A DNA stretch of 56,059 bases from NCBI GenBank assembly GCA_946479925.1, contig CAMLHK010000007.1:1-56059 (forward strand), read 5' to 3'. Positions 8,126 through 18,141 of this stretch are shown piece by piece. Position numbers and translations under genes: made by a program. This DNA is from an uncultured Lactobacillus sp. Its GTDB lineage: Bacteria; Bacillota; Bacilli; Lactobacillales; Lactobacillaceae. A model generated the notes under the pieces. The model made no database searches, had not been told where the DNA came from, and saw nothing but the letters and a program-made list of their open reading frames with translations. Each line of letters starts with the position of its first letter. The first letter of the stretch is position 1.

Positions 8126-10009
8126 TTATTTATTCCTCTTAAACATTTTGCGTAAATCACTTTGTCTGATGCGCACAATCACCAAATTGCCCTTAGCGTC
8201 ATGATAAGGATCAGCAATTTGCCGCAGATTGGTCAAAATTGCACCACAATCAGCAGCCGTCAATTTTTTACGTCCCGAAACTTCTCGTTGAGCTTGATCG
8301 GCCGCTATTCTTTTAATTAAATTTTGAGAATTACTTTGATCAACATTTAAAAACAAGTCTAAAATCTTGCGAATAGAATGCTCAATATTTTGTTTCAACC
8401 AGGTGGGATATGATCTTAAAATAAAGGTATCTTGACCAAAATCTTCTAAAAAAATCCCAATTTTTTTGATATCCGCCATCTTTTCTTTTATTTGCAAAAA
8501 ATCCAGGTTGCCAAATTCTAAAATTAAAGGACTCAGCAATCCCTGCTGGTTGATTTTAGAGCTTGAAAGTTCACGCATGATTTTTTGAAAAGAAAGCAGT
8601 CTTCTGGCTGCAACCTGATCGATTAAGTATAAATCATCATTATTAGCAGCAATAATAAACATTGGAGTTTGACCAACAAAACTTAACTCGGGTAAGCTTG
8701 CTGCTAACACTTCATCACCGCTTGAAATAATCTCATTATTAGTATTTTTACTAGTAAAGGGTGTTAAACTGCATTGCTTGACAACATTATCATCCCATGT
8801 CGCAGTTATGAGATAATGTTCATCGTCTCGCGGAATATCCAAATTCACATACTGTGAATGCTGAATGTGTTTGATTTCTGCTGGAGGCTGTTCATTAATT
8901 TCCGCAATTCCTGCATTTGGCCTTTTCGTTTCTACCACATTTTTGTTTAAATTAAACTTAAGTTGATCAACCAGTGTATCTTCTTTACTTGAATGTAAAT
9001 TACTCAATGCATCAGATTTCACGTCATTTTTCAGAAGCACACTACTAATAGCACTGGTAATCAAGCGACTCAATTCTGTTTCTTTAGATAAGCGAACCTC
9101 TCGCTTTGTGGGGTGAACGTTGACATCAACCAATAAGGGGTCCGTCTTGATTTTAATAACTGCAATAGGGTAATGTTTGTCAGTAAGATTATTACCATAA
9201 CCAGCCATCACTGCACTTGCCAACTTAAAATTTCTAATGTAACGGCCATTAAGCAAAATAGAAATAAAATTACGAGTAGACCGCGTGAGTTCTGGCTTGG
9301 ATATTAAACCACTCACTTCAAAATCATTATCACTACCTTTAAAAGGCAACATTCGTTCGGCAATATTGCGGCCATAAACACTTGATACCGTTTGGCGTAA
9401 ATTATTATTACCAGCAGTTCTAAGCAGAATCCTTCCTTCGTTCATTAGAGTGAAGGCAATTTCTGGGTATCCTAATGCAAGGCGATTAACAATATCTACT
9501 GTTTTCATAATCTCAGTCCTGGGACTGCGCAAATATTTTAATCGTGCCGGGGTATTATAGAATAAATCTTTGACCGTTATCTGAGTACCTTGTCTTGCTG
9601 CAGCATCTTCCTGCATTTTTTTAACACCAGCAGAAAATTCAGCACGCGTTCCTATTGCTCCAGAAGAATTAGTTAAAATTTCAACATGACTAACTGCAGC
9701 AATCGAAGCTAAAGCTTCTCCTCTAAAGCCTAAAGTACTGACATTAAACAAATCATGTTCACTTTTTATTTTGCTGGTAGCATGTCTAGTAAAAGCAAGA
9801 TCAATTTGATTACTAGGGATCCCCGAGCCGTTATCTTGAACTACAATCTGTTTTAAACCAGCATCAATAAAATCTATTCTAATTCTGCTACTGCCAGCAT
9901 CAATCGCATTCTCGACCAACTCTTTGACCACACTTGCCGGTCTTTCAATTACCTCCCCAGCTGCAATCTGATTAGACAGATTAACTGAAAGCTCATGTAT
10001 TTGTGCCAT
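8126..10009 (-). CDS. mutL: DNA mismatch repair protein MutL lacking endonuclease motifs
   Basis: A 627-residue MutL. The N-terminal GHKL ATPase is intact: ELVENAIDAG, DNGSG, and TLGFRGEAL. The C-terminal dimerisation domain is present and carries a beta-clamp-type motif QGLLSP at 489-494. However, the endonuclease signature DQHA(X)2E(X)4E reads D464-Q-V-A-A-R-R470-L-L-S-F-Q475. His and both Glu are replaced by Val, Arg and Gln. The CPHGRP motif near the C-terminus is replaced by D604-A-K-G-N-L. MutL nicking endonuclease is therefore unlikely, although MutH is not expected in Firmicutes. It begins 2 nt after the mutS stop. The gene is full length and otherwise undamaged. Confidence 0.93.
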   Translation of the reverse strand: MAQIHELSVNLSNQIAAGEVIERPASVVKELVENAIDAGSSRIRIDFIDAGLKQIVVQDNGSGIPSNQIDLAFTRHATSKIKSEHDLFNVSTLGFRGEALASIAAVSHVEILTNSSGAIGTRAEFSAGVKKMQEDAAARQGTQITVKDLFYNTPARLKYLRSPRTEIMKTVDIVNRLALGYPEIAFTLMNEGRILLRTAGNNNLRQTVSSVYGRNIAERMLPFKGSDNDFEVSGLISKPELTRSTRNFISILLNGRYIRNFKLASAVMAGYGNNLTDKHYPIAVIKIKTDPLLVDVNVHPTKREVRLSKETELSRLITSAISSVLLKNDVKSDALSNLHSSKEDTLVDQLKFNLNKNVVETKRPNAGIAEINEQPPAEIKHIQHSQYVNLDIPRDDEHYLITATWDDNVVKQCSLTPFTSKNTNNEIISSGDEVLAASLPELSFVGQTPMFIIAANNDDLYLIDQVAARRLLSFQKIMRELSSSKINQQGLLSPLILEFGNLDFLQIKEKMADIKKIGIFLEDFGQDTFILRSYPTWLKQNIEHSIRKILDLFLNVDQSNSQNLIKRIAADQAQREVSGRKKLTAADCGAILTNLRQIADPYHDAKGNLVIVRIRQSDLRKMFKRNK

Positions 10010-10011
10010 GA

Positions 10012-12618
10012 TTAGTTTTCATCCTTTAAATCTTCTTGCCAATTTTCCACCAGTTGCATCACTTGCAACGGTGTTTGATCTGCCAAATAAAGATTAGAAA
10101 TTTCATCTAGGATATCTTTTTCTTTGTCAGTCAATTCACTGGCAGAATCTGACTCTGCACCAACTGGTAGTTCCTCGGCCGGCTCATTACTTGAGCTAAA
10201 TAAATCAAGTTGTGTTGAAGCCGGTCCCAAATTACTACCTTGAGCTTCAAGTCTTTTAAGCAGCTTAGTAGCTTGGCGTAAAACCTTTCTCGGTAAACCA
10301 GCAAGTTGCGCAACATGGATGCCATAACTTTGATCTGCAGGTCCTGGTAAAATTTTATGGAGAAAAATCAGCTTGCCGTTTTCTTCAGTTGCTCCTACAT
10401 GAATATTTTTCAAATGAGGTAAGGTCTGTTCCAAGGCTGTTAACTCGTGAAAGTGTGTAGCAAATAAAACTTTGGCTTCAACTTCATCATGTAAATACTG
10501 CACAATAGCACCAGCCAGTGCCATACCATCGTAAGTGGCTGTTCCCCGACCGATTTCATCAAATAAAACTAAGCTGCGTTTAGTGGCATGTTGTAAAGCA
10601 TCATTTGCTTCAGTCATTTCGACCATAAACGTGCTTTGACCAGAAATCAGATCATCAGCTGCACCAATTCTGGTAAAAATTTGGTCAAAAATCGGCAAAT
10701 CTGCACTATCGGCTGGTACAAATGATCCTATTTGAGCCATTACCGCAATAAGAGCCAGCTGCCTCATGTATGTACTTTTACCTGACATATTAGGACCTGT
10801 TATCAGAAAGATATCAGTATCTTCTGTTAACTTAACATCGTTTGGAATAAAGGAACCAGCTTTCATCACTTGTTCAACTACTGGGTGACGTCCTAATACT
10901 ACCTTGACATCTTGATTATCGGTATGAAAATGAGGTCTGCAATAATTATTGTCTTCAGCCACCTGAGCAAAAGAGCAAAAGACATCAAGTTGAGCTACTT
11001 GTCCAGCCAACTTTTGTAATGCTGGAATATATTTTTTGACTTCTTCTCTTAATTTAACAAACAAATCGTATTCTAAATCTGTTGATTTGGTTTGTGCTTC
11101 TAAAATAAGATTTTCATGTTCTTTAAGTTCTGGGGTAATATAACGCTCTGCATTGGTCAAAGTTTGCTTACGCGTATACCGGTCTAAAGGAACCTTACTC
11201 TTATTTGAATTTGTAACTTGAATATAGTAACCAAAGACCTTGTTATAACCAACTTTTAAATTATCAATACCCGTTTGAGCACGTTCATTCTGCTCCATTC
11301 CAGTCAGCCACTTTTTACCATTATTCATAGCATCCCGATAACGATCTAATTGACTATCAACACCATCCTTGATTAATCCTCCTTCGGTAGTCAGAACTGG
11401 AGGCTGATCAACAATAGTATCCGTAATCAATTTAGCAATTCCTTTTAAAGGATCAATTTGACTGGCAAAATTTTGCAAATTTTTATTTTCAGCCTTTTGC
11501 ATTGCTGTCAAAATTGTTGGTACGGCATTAAGAGAATGAGCCAACTGTAATAACTCTCTGGCATTGACATTACCAAAAGCAATTCGCCCCGTTAAGCGTT
11601 CTAAGTCATAAACACCCTTGAGAGCATCATTAATATTTTCCCGCGTAAAGTACTCATCAATTAACGCCTGTACCATCTCTTGGCGCCTGTTTAACTGTTC
11701 AACGGATAATAATGGCCGAGCAAGCCATTGTTTTAACAAGCGTCCACCCATTGCGGTATGTGTTTTATCAAGCACCCAAAAAAGTGAACCCATCTTCTTA
11801 CCTGTTTTTGCAGATGCGATCAATTCTAAATTATCCCGCACAGTATGCGACATTTGTAAATATTGATTGACTTCATAGCTTTTAGCGACTTGTAAATGCG
11901 CTAAACTACGACGCTGAGTTTGTAATAAATATCCTACCAGCTGTTTTACAGCAGCTTTTTCAGCAGAGTTTGTCAGATCCTGTTCAGCAAAGGAAATCTC
12001 CGCATGTTTGCCAGTTAACTCTACCGGCTCTGATACAGTAATATTTGCTTTATGAAAAAAGTCATTATCCTGATCATTTAAATGACCATTGAAAACAACT
12101 TCCCGTGTGCGTAATGATAATAATTCATTTGAAACAGCTGCAAAGCTCTTCAAATGAGTGGCATAAATTTCACCAGTCGATAAATCGCTGTATGCCAATC
12201 CAAAACAACTTTTGGTAGTTACAACAGAGGTAAGATAATTCGATTCCTTGGCTTCACTGGGTTTGTCATTCATCAAGGTTCCGGGAGTCACAAGTTGGAT
12301 AATACCACGTTTAACCATTCCTTTGGCCTTTTTCGGATCTTCAAGTTGTTCGCATAAAGCTACTTTATAACCCTTTTCAACCAGTGTATCTACATAAGAT
12401 TGCACTGCCACGTGAGGTACTCCTGCCATAGGAACAGGGTTTTCGGCTTTGTTGGACCTGTGAGTCAAGGTTAATTCCAAAATTTGGGCACCCTTGATTG
12501 CATCGTCTTCAAATAATTCGTAAAAATCCCCCACCCGATAAAAAAGAAAGGCATCGGGATATTGCTTTTTAATTTGGTGATATTGCTCCATCATCGGAGT
12601 CAGGTTTGTTTGCGCCAT
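10012..12618 (-). CDS. mutS: DNA mismatch recognition ATPase MutS
   Basis: An 868-residue MutS1 that recognises base mismatches. The N-terminal mismatch-binding domain has the Phe-x-Glu-type region (RVGDFYELFEDDA). The clamp and lever domains follow, then the ABC-type ATPase with GPNMSGKST (608-616), DEIGRGTATYDG and THFHEL. A beta-clamp motif QLDLF lies near the C-terminus. The ORF could begin 7 codons earlier, but AAGGAG lies 5-6 nt before ATG 12618, so this start is preferred. First gene of the mutS-mutL-ruvA-ruvB-yajC cluster. Confidence 0.95.
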   Translation of the reverse strand: MAQTNLTPMMEQYHQIKKQYPDAFLFYRVGDFYELFEDDAIKGAQILELTLTHRSNKAENPVPMAGVPHVAVQSYVDTLVEKGYKVALCEQLEDPKKAKGMVKRGIIQLVTPGTLMNDKPSEAKESNYLTSVVTTKSCFGLAYSDLSTGEIYATHLKSFAAVSNELLSLRTREVVFNGHLNDQDNDFFHKANITVSEPVELTGKHAEISFAEQDLTNSAEKAAVKQLVGYLLQTQRRSLAHLQVAKSYEVNQYLQMSHTVRDNLELIASAKTGKKMGSLFWVLDKTHTAMGGRLLKQWLARPLLSVEQLNRRQEMVQALIDEYFTRENINDALKGVYDLERLTGRIAFGNVNARELLQLAHSLNAVPTILTAMQKAENKNLQNFASQIDPLKGIAKLITDTIVDQPPVLTTEGGLIKDGVDSQLDRYRDAMNNGKKWLTGMEQNERAQTGIDNLKVGYNKVFGYYIQVTNSNKSKVPLDRYTRKQTLTNAERYITPELKEHENLILEAQTKSTDLEYDLFVKLREEVKKYIPALQKLAGQVAQLDVFCSFAQVAEDNNYCRPHFHTDNQDVKVVLGRHPVVEQVMKAGSFIPNDVKLTEDTDIFLITGPNMSGKSTYMRQLALIAVMAQIGSFVPADSADLPIFDQIFTRIGAADDLISGQSTFMVEMTEANDALQHATKRSLVLFDEIGRGTATYDGMALAGAIVQYLHDEVEAKVLFATHFHELTALEQTLPHLKNIHVGATEENGKLIFLHKILPGPADQSYGIHVAQLAGLPRKVLRQATKLLKRLEAQGSNLGPASTQLDLFSSSNEPAEELPVGAESDSASELTDKEKDILDEISNLYLADQTPLQVMQLVENWQEDLKDEN

Positions 12619-12649
12619 TATTCTCCTTCTTTTCTGCATTACTGTTATT

Positions 12650-12655
12650 ATTATA
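12650..12655 (-). promoter_or_regulatory. Probable -10 element for mutS
   Basis: Perfect TATAAT on the minus strand (12650-12655), about 32 bp upstream of the mutS start. The -35 17 bp further upstream is poor and falls in the T-run of the preceding terminator, so only the -10 is convincing. Confidence 0.4.
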
Positions 12656-12670
12656 CGCTAAACTATTCAT

Positions 12671-12705
12671 TAAAAGAAAAAAGACCGCAAGTAAAACGAT
12701 CTCTT
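12671..12705 (-). terminator. Terminator after pcp
   Basis: Minus-strand hairpin AAGAGATCG/CGGTCTTTT with two G-U pairs and a TTTTTTC tail, about 30 bp beyond the pcp stop. It separates the DUF969-DUF979-pcp transcript from mutS. Confidence 0.55.
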
Positions 12706-12734
12706 CTCACAACACATATAAATAATTAAAAAAA

Positions 12735-13382
12735 TTAGGCAATATGTCCTTCAATACTTGCCAAATCTTTCTTGCCATCCATCTTCACAATTGCACTAAT
12801 GGCAGCCGTAATACCTTTTACATCATCTGCTAAGCTCAGACAAGGAGTTTCTGGTTTAGCAACAACTTGTTCTGGTAAATACGGAATGTGCATAAAGCCA
12901 GCTTTTAAGTCATGAAATTCTTTATCAATCATATACTGCACTTGATACATAATGTGGTTGCAGACAAATGTACCTGCCGTCGTAGAAACTGAACTTGGAA
13001 GCCCAGCTTCCCTAATTGCCCGTGCCATTGCCTTGACAGGCAGTTGCGTGAAATATGCATTTTGACCGTCTGCCTGAATAGGTGTAGCAAGTGGTTGGTA
13101 TCCTTTATTATCGGCAATGCGACCATCATCAAAATTAATTGCCACTCGTTCGGGAGTTAGACCATAGCGACCACCAGCTTGTCCAACATTTAAAACATAA
13201 TCAGGTTTTTCCTTCAGAATAGCTTCATGAACCACATCGGCACAATCACCGAAAACTGTTGGTATTTCAAGCTTTACGATTTGTGCTCCGGCGATTTCAT
13301 CATCCAGCCGTTTAACTGCTTCGATCGCAGGATTAATTTTATCTTCACCAAATGGATCAAAACCTGTTACAAGAATTTTCAT
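12735..13382 (-). CDS. pcp: Pyroglutamyl-peptidase I (pyrrolidone carboxylate peptidase)
   Basis: A cytosolic cysteine peptidase (family C15) that removes N-terminal pyroglutamate from peptides. The opening [11 protein letters not shown] is the family hallmark. Glu lies in TPERVAIN (about residue 80), Cys in [10 protein letters not shown] (about 143) and His in GFMHIPYLP (about 167), giving the Glu-Cys-His catalytic set. Length 215 is typical. Start supported by AAGGAG. It closes a three-gene unit with two membrane proteins of the DUF969 and DUF979 families, which suggests that the released pyroglutamate, or a pyroglutamyl substrate, is moved across the membrane by them. Confidence 0.95.
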   Translation of the reverse strand: MKILVTGFDPFGEDKINPAIEAVKRLDDEIAGAQIVKLEIPTVFGDCADVVHEAILKEKPDYVLNVGQAGGRYGLTPERVAINFDDGRIADNKGYQPLATPIQADGQNAYFTQLPVKAMARAIREAGLPSSVSTTAGTFVCNHIMYQVQYMIDKEFHDLKAGFMHIPYLPEQVVAKPETPCLSLADDVKGITAAISAIVKMDGKKDLASIEGHIA

Positions 13383-13402
13383 TATCTTTTCTCCTTACTA
13401 TC

Positions 13403-14326
13403 TTAAAATGCCAAAAAATACATTAGCATAATTTGAATAAGCAACATGCTGATTGCGATCGGAAATTGTTGTTTAATTACGCCTAGTTGATCTTTCATTT
13501 CCATAAGAGCAACGGGCAGGGTATTAAAGTTTGCTGCCATTGGTGTTAACAGCGTACCGCAATAACCCGAAGTCATCCCTAAAGCTGCAACTACAACCGG
13601 TGAACCTCCTTGTGCCACAACAAAAGGGATGCCAATCCCAGCAGTAATAACTGCAAAGGCCGCAAACGCATTACCCATGATGGCTGTAAACAAAGCCATG
13701 GCAACACAATAGAGTGTAACTCCCAATAAATGGTTTCCAATAGGAAAAAGTCCAGAAATAGCTTTAGCAGTCACTTGCCCAACACCGGAAGCTGTAAACA
13801 CCACACCCAGAGTAGCAAGCAGCTGTGGTAAGATTCCCGCTGACCCTACCGAACGCACCATTCTCTGAGTATCCTCATACACAACTTTCACATTTGCTTT
13901 TGTCAAAATTTGTGCAATAACAAGTGAAATAATTGCTGCCACACCTATACCTACTTGGCCACCTAGATTAGTAAATTGGGCTATTAGCAAAGCTAAAACT
14001 GCCAGCAAGATACTTGGTAAGAAAATCCAGTTGCCAATACGTTTAACCGTTTGTTGAGCAACTTTTTCATCCAAATCTTTTATGTGACCTACGCGAACCT
14101 GTTTAAACAGAGATAATAAAGCAATAATTATTATAATTGCACCGTTAATTGCATTCGAAAGCCATTGCCCACAACAGAATAGTATTGCAAACAAAAACCA
14201 GAAAAGCCCGGTACCCCAACGCACAGGATTTGATTGATCACGCCAAGACTCAATTGCTGCAGCCAAGAAAAACAGCCCGATTAAGATATAGAACGCTAAT
14301 AAAATATTATTGATTAAAGTATCCAT
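13403..14326 (-). CDS. DUF979-family membrane protein, probable 5-oxoproline transporter subunit
   Basis: A 307-residue integral membrane protein with about nine hydrophobic helices and glycine-rich loops (GNAFAAFAVITAGIGIPF and GMTSGYCGTLLTPMAANFN), the pattern of the DUF979 family. Members are found with DUF969 and with 5-oxoproline enzymes, and databases name the pair a 5-oxoproline transporter; I rely on that association, not on transport motifs. It lies 9 bp after the DUF969 gene and 20 bp before pcp, each with a good ribosome binding site. No pxpABC oxoprolinase genes are in the window. Confidence 0.75.
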   Translation of the reverse strand: MDTLINNILLAFYILIGLFFLAAAIESWRDQSNPVRWGTGLFWFLFAILFCCGQWLSNAINGAIIIIIALLSLFKQVRVGHIKDLDEKVAQQTVKRIGNWIFLPSILLAVLALLIAQFTNLGGQVGIGVAAIISLVIAQILTKANVKVVYEDTQRMVRSVGSAGILPQLLATLGVVFTASGVGQVTAKAISGLFPIGNHLLGVTLYCVAMALFTAIMGNAFAAFAVITAGIGIPFVVAQGGSPVVVAALGMTSGYCGTLLTPMAANFNTLPVALMEMKDQLGVIKQQFPIAISMLLIQIMLMYFLAF

Positions 14327-14334
14327 TATTTCTC

Positions 14335-15003
14335 CTACTTCTCTTGCTGTTTGAGTAATTTTTTGTCAAACACATGATTGTAACCCACACATAAAATATA
14401 ACTGATGATTGCAACTGGAAAAGTGTATAGAACTATGCCACTAGGATCAACTGGGTGACCCAGTGATTTCATAGTACTTGCAATAAGTAGAACGCTTGAA
14501 GAAGCTACGAATAAATTTTGGGCAAAGAAATTACCAAAATTTTCTGTTGCAGCCGCTCTACCCTTAATTTGGTCAATTTCTAAAGAGGTCAATTCGCTGT
14601 TAACCTTACCTGCAGCTTGTGCCATTGGATTAATTAGTGGCGCAATAAATTGGACGTGTCCTTGTAATGAAATGCCGAAAGCACCAGCAATCTCTCGAAT
14701 GGCTTGGTAAATATCGAAAATACGACCTGGCGTCAATTTTTTCATTTTTTTAATCAAATTAACAGAAGCTTGCTTTAAGCCATGTCTTTCTAAAATGCCA
14801 ATTGTCGGTAAAGTCAGAAAAAACAGGGAAACCATGCGATTATCCATAAATCCTTTACCCAAAATTGTCAAAAAAGAGACAAAATCAATTCCTGAAACTA
14901 AGGCTGTAATTAAAGCAGCAATAATAACAACGGCTATGGTATCAAGTCCCAGTGTAAAGCCAATCACTATAACTACAATACCTAGTAAACTTAAATATTC
15001 CAC
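14335..15003 (-). CDS. DUF969-family membrane protein, partner of DUF979
   Basis: A 222-residue membrane protein with about six hydrophobic segments, beginning MEYLSLLGIVVIVIGFTLG. A conserved-looking cytoplasmic stretch (GRIFDIYQAIREIAGAFG) and GRAAATENFGNFFAQNLF match my recollection of DUF969. The start is GTG, with AGGAAGG 7 nt upstream. First gene of the DUF969-DUF979-pcp operon. The pair together resembles one split permease. The transport role is inferred from family association and the pcp neighbour. Confidence 0.75.
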   Translation of the reverse strand: MEYLSLLGIVVIVIGFTLGLDTIAVVIIAALITALVSGIDFVSFLTILGKGFMDNRMVSLFFLTLPTIGILERHGLKQASVNLIKKMKKLTPGRIFDIYQAIREIAGAFGISLQGHVQFIAPLINPMAQAAGKVNSELTSLEIDQIKGRAAATENFGNFFAQNLFVASSSVLLIASTMKSLGHPVDPSGIVLYTFPVAIISYILCVGYNHVFDKKLLKQQEK

Positions 15004-15068
15004 TAATATTCCTTCCTATTGTAAAGGCAGCAATTACTTATCAAATTCTGTAAGCAAAATTTCAAAGC

Positions 15069-15112
15069 AAAAAATCCTACCAGCAAGCCCCACAGGATTG
15101 CTAGTAGGATTT
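15069..15112 (-). terminator. Terminator of groES-groEL
   Basis: Minus-strand hairpin with 15-bp arms (15098-15112 and 15072-15086, one G-U pair) and a following TTTTTTG. It lies about 25 bp after the groEL stop. Confidence 0.85.
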
Positions 15113-15136
15113 ATTAATTAACTAATAAAAACTAAA

Positions 15137-16777
<1,641 letters not shown>

Positions 16778-16781
16778 TTAA

Positions 16782-17066
16782 TTACTTAACAATTGCTAAA
16801 ATATCTTTTTCGTGAAGGACTAAATATTTTTGACCATCGTATTTAACATCTGTACCAGAATACTTGTCGTATAAAACAACATCGCCTTCCTTAACAGTCA
16901 TAGGTATTTTGTTGCCATTTTCAGCAAAGTTACCTTCACCAACAGCAACTACTTCACCTTCTGTCGGCTTTTGTTTAGCATTAGAAGCCAGGACGATTCC
17001 GCCTACAGTCTTTTCTTCTTCTTCTTTAACTTTTACGATCACGCGATCACCTATTGGTTGTAACAC
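16782..17066 (-). CDS. groES: Co-chaperonin GroES (Hsp10)
   Basis: A 94-residue co-chaperonin that caps the GroEL cavity. It starts [23 protein letters not shown] and carries the mobile loop [16 protein letters not shown], followed by the roof loop and [16 protein letters not shown]. The start is GTG at 17066, with AGGAGGG about 6 nt upstream. First gene of the groESL operon, with a CIRCE element about 45 bp upstream of the start codon. Confidence 0.97.
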   Translation of the reverse strand: MLQPIGDRVIVKVKEEEEKTVGGIVLASNAKQKPTEGEVVAVGEGNFAENGNKIPMTVKEGDVVLYDKYSGTDVKYDGQKYLVLHEKDILAIVK

Positions 17067-17110
17067 GTTTGTCCCTCCTAAAATTAAATTTTAATCTCTT
17101 TTATGTGCCA

Positions 17111-17137
17111 TTAGCACTCCTATTTGTCAAGTGCTAA
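17111..17137. promoter_or_regulatory. CIRCE operator 1 (HrcA site)
   Basis: TTAGCACTC-N9-AAGTGCTAA (17111-17119 and 17129-17137), one mismatch from the canonical 9-9-9 CIRCE. It lies just downstream of the groESL -10, around the likely transcription start. HrcA binding here would repress the operon. Confidence 0.93.
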
Positions 17138-17149
17138 CTTACATTTATG

Positions 17150-17178
17150 ATAATAACCCCTTTTATGAAAAAATGCAA
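17150..17178 (-). promoter_or_regulatory. groESL sigma-A promoter
   Basis: Minus-strand -35 TTGCAT (17173-17178), 17-bp spacer, -10 TATTAT (17150-17155). It is enclosed by CIRCE elements on both sides. Confidence 0.85.
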
Positions 17179-17185
17179 GAAAAAA

Positions 17186-17212
17186 TTAGCACTTTGAGTA
17201 AAAAAGTGCTAA
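17186..17212 (-). promoter_or_regulatory. CIRCE operator 2, overlapping a rex terminator hairpin
   Basis: TTAGCACTT-N9-AAGTGCTAA (17186-17194 and 17204-17212), a second CIRCE upstream of the groESL -35. On the minus strand the same bases form a 13-bp stem with a 7-nt loop followed by a T tract, 15 bp after the rex stop. It can therefore serve as the rex terminator as well. Confidence 0.8.
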
Positions 17213-17226
17213 TTTGCTTTTTAAAA

Positions 17227-17862
17227 CTATTTTTTCTTATCCGAATCAAGAAAGTAAATAAGTGTCTGCAACTCAGTAGCCAAATCAACGTTTTGAATTC
17301 TAATGCCACTTGGTGCAGATAAACGAATTGGGGTGAAATTCATGATTCCCTTAATTCCAGCTTCTACCATATCATCAGCAGTTTTTTGAGCAGCCGCAGA
17401 TGGCACCGTTAAAATCGCAATAGAAATTTGTTGGTCACTAAGCTGCTTTTTAAGTTCACTCATATCATAGACAGGCACACCGCTTAGAATTCTGCCGGTA
17501 ATTTTCTCATCAATATCAAAAGCACAAGAAATGCGAATATTATTTGAGCGTTTAAAATTGTAATTTAATAAAGCATGACCCAAGTTACCTACGCCAACCA
17601 AAGCAACATTTGTTAAAGTGTCTTGGTTTAAAATCTTTTTAAAAAAAGAAAGTAAACTTTTTACATCGTAGCCATAACCCCTTTTGCCCAAAGCGCCGAA
17701 ATAAGAAAAATCACGTCTGATTGAAGCACTGTCTACCTGAACAGCTTCAGACAATTCAGTCGAAGAAACTTTTTCTTTGCCAGCCTCATTTAAGATAATA
17801 AGATAACGGTAATATAACGGCAACCTTTTAGCCGTTGCCGTTGGTATTTTGATTTTTTCCAT
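17227..17862 (-). CDS. rex: Redox-sensing transcriptional repressor Rex
   Basis: A 211-residue repressor that senses the NADH/NAD+ ratio and controls fermentation genes. The N-terminal winged helix contains [33 protein letters not shown] (key residues RRDFSYFG about 49-56). A Rossmann domain follows with [10 protein letters not shown] and the C-terminal swapped helix. Length is normal. The start is ATG with TTGGAGG upstream. A half-conserved Rex box lies in its own leader, so autoregulation is possible. Confidence 0.95.
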   Translation of the reverse strand: MEKIKIPTATAKRLPLYYRYLIILNEAGKEKVSSTELSEAVQVDSASIRRDFSYFGALGKRGYGYDVKSLLSFFKKILNQDTLTNVALVGVGNLGHALLNYNFKRSNNIRISCAFDIDEKITGRILSGVPVYDMSELKKQLSDQQISIAILTVPSAAAQKTADDMVEAGIKGIMNFTPIRLSAPSGIRIQNVDLATELQTLIYFLDSDKKK

Positions 17863-17903
17863 TTAAGAAGCCTCCAACTTAATTAAGTAACCATAATTCG
17901 TTC

Positions 17904-17959
17904 TTGTGAATTTCTCAGCAATCAATTCTATTTTACCTATAAATTTACGTCATTTGCAA
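17904..17959 (-). promoter_or_regulatory. rex promoter with a partial Rex box
   Basis: Minus-strand -35 TTGCAA (17954-17959), 18-bp spacer, -10 TAAAAT (17930-17935). At 17904-17921, around or just after the expected start of transcription, the plus strand reads TTGTGAATTTCTCAGCAA. It matches the TTGTGAA-N4-TTCACAA Rex consensus perfectly in one half and weakly in the other. Confidence 0.45.
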
Positions 17960-18141
17960 ACATTTTTTTCACAATCTTTTAAATTTTAGCAAAATGGTAA
18001 CAGGCTTGATAATAGAAGCTGGTATTTTTATTCATTCACGCTTAAAAAGCTGTATTTTTGCTCTTTTTCTTTCATATATCTGTCAAACTCTCACACAAGA
18101 ATTTCACTACGTATGCTAAAATGGTTTTTAGGTGAAAAATT

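Noticed and set aside
18066..18141. Leader peptide/attenuator before the ABC-F gene
   Set aside because: The leader is short and lacks a start-stop leader peptide or clear terminator pair.
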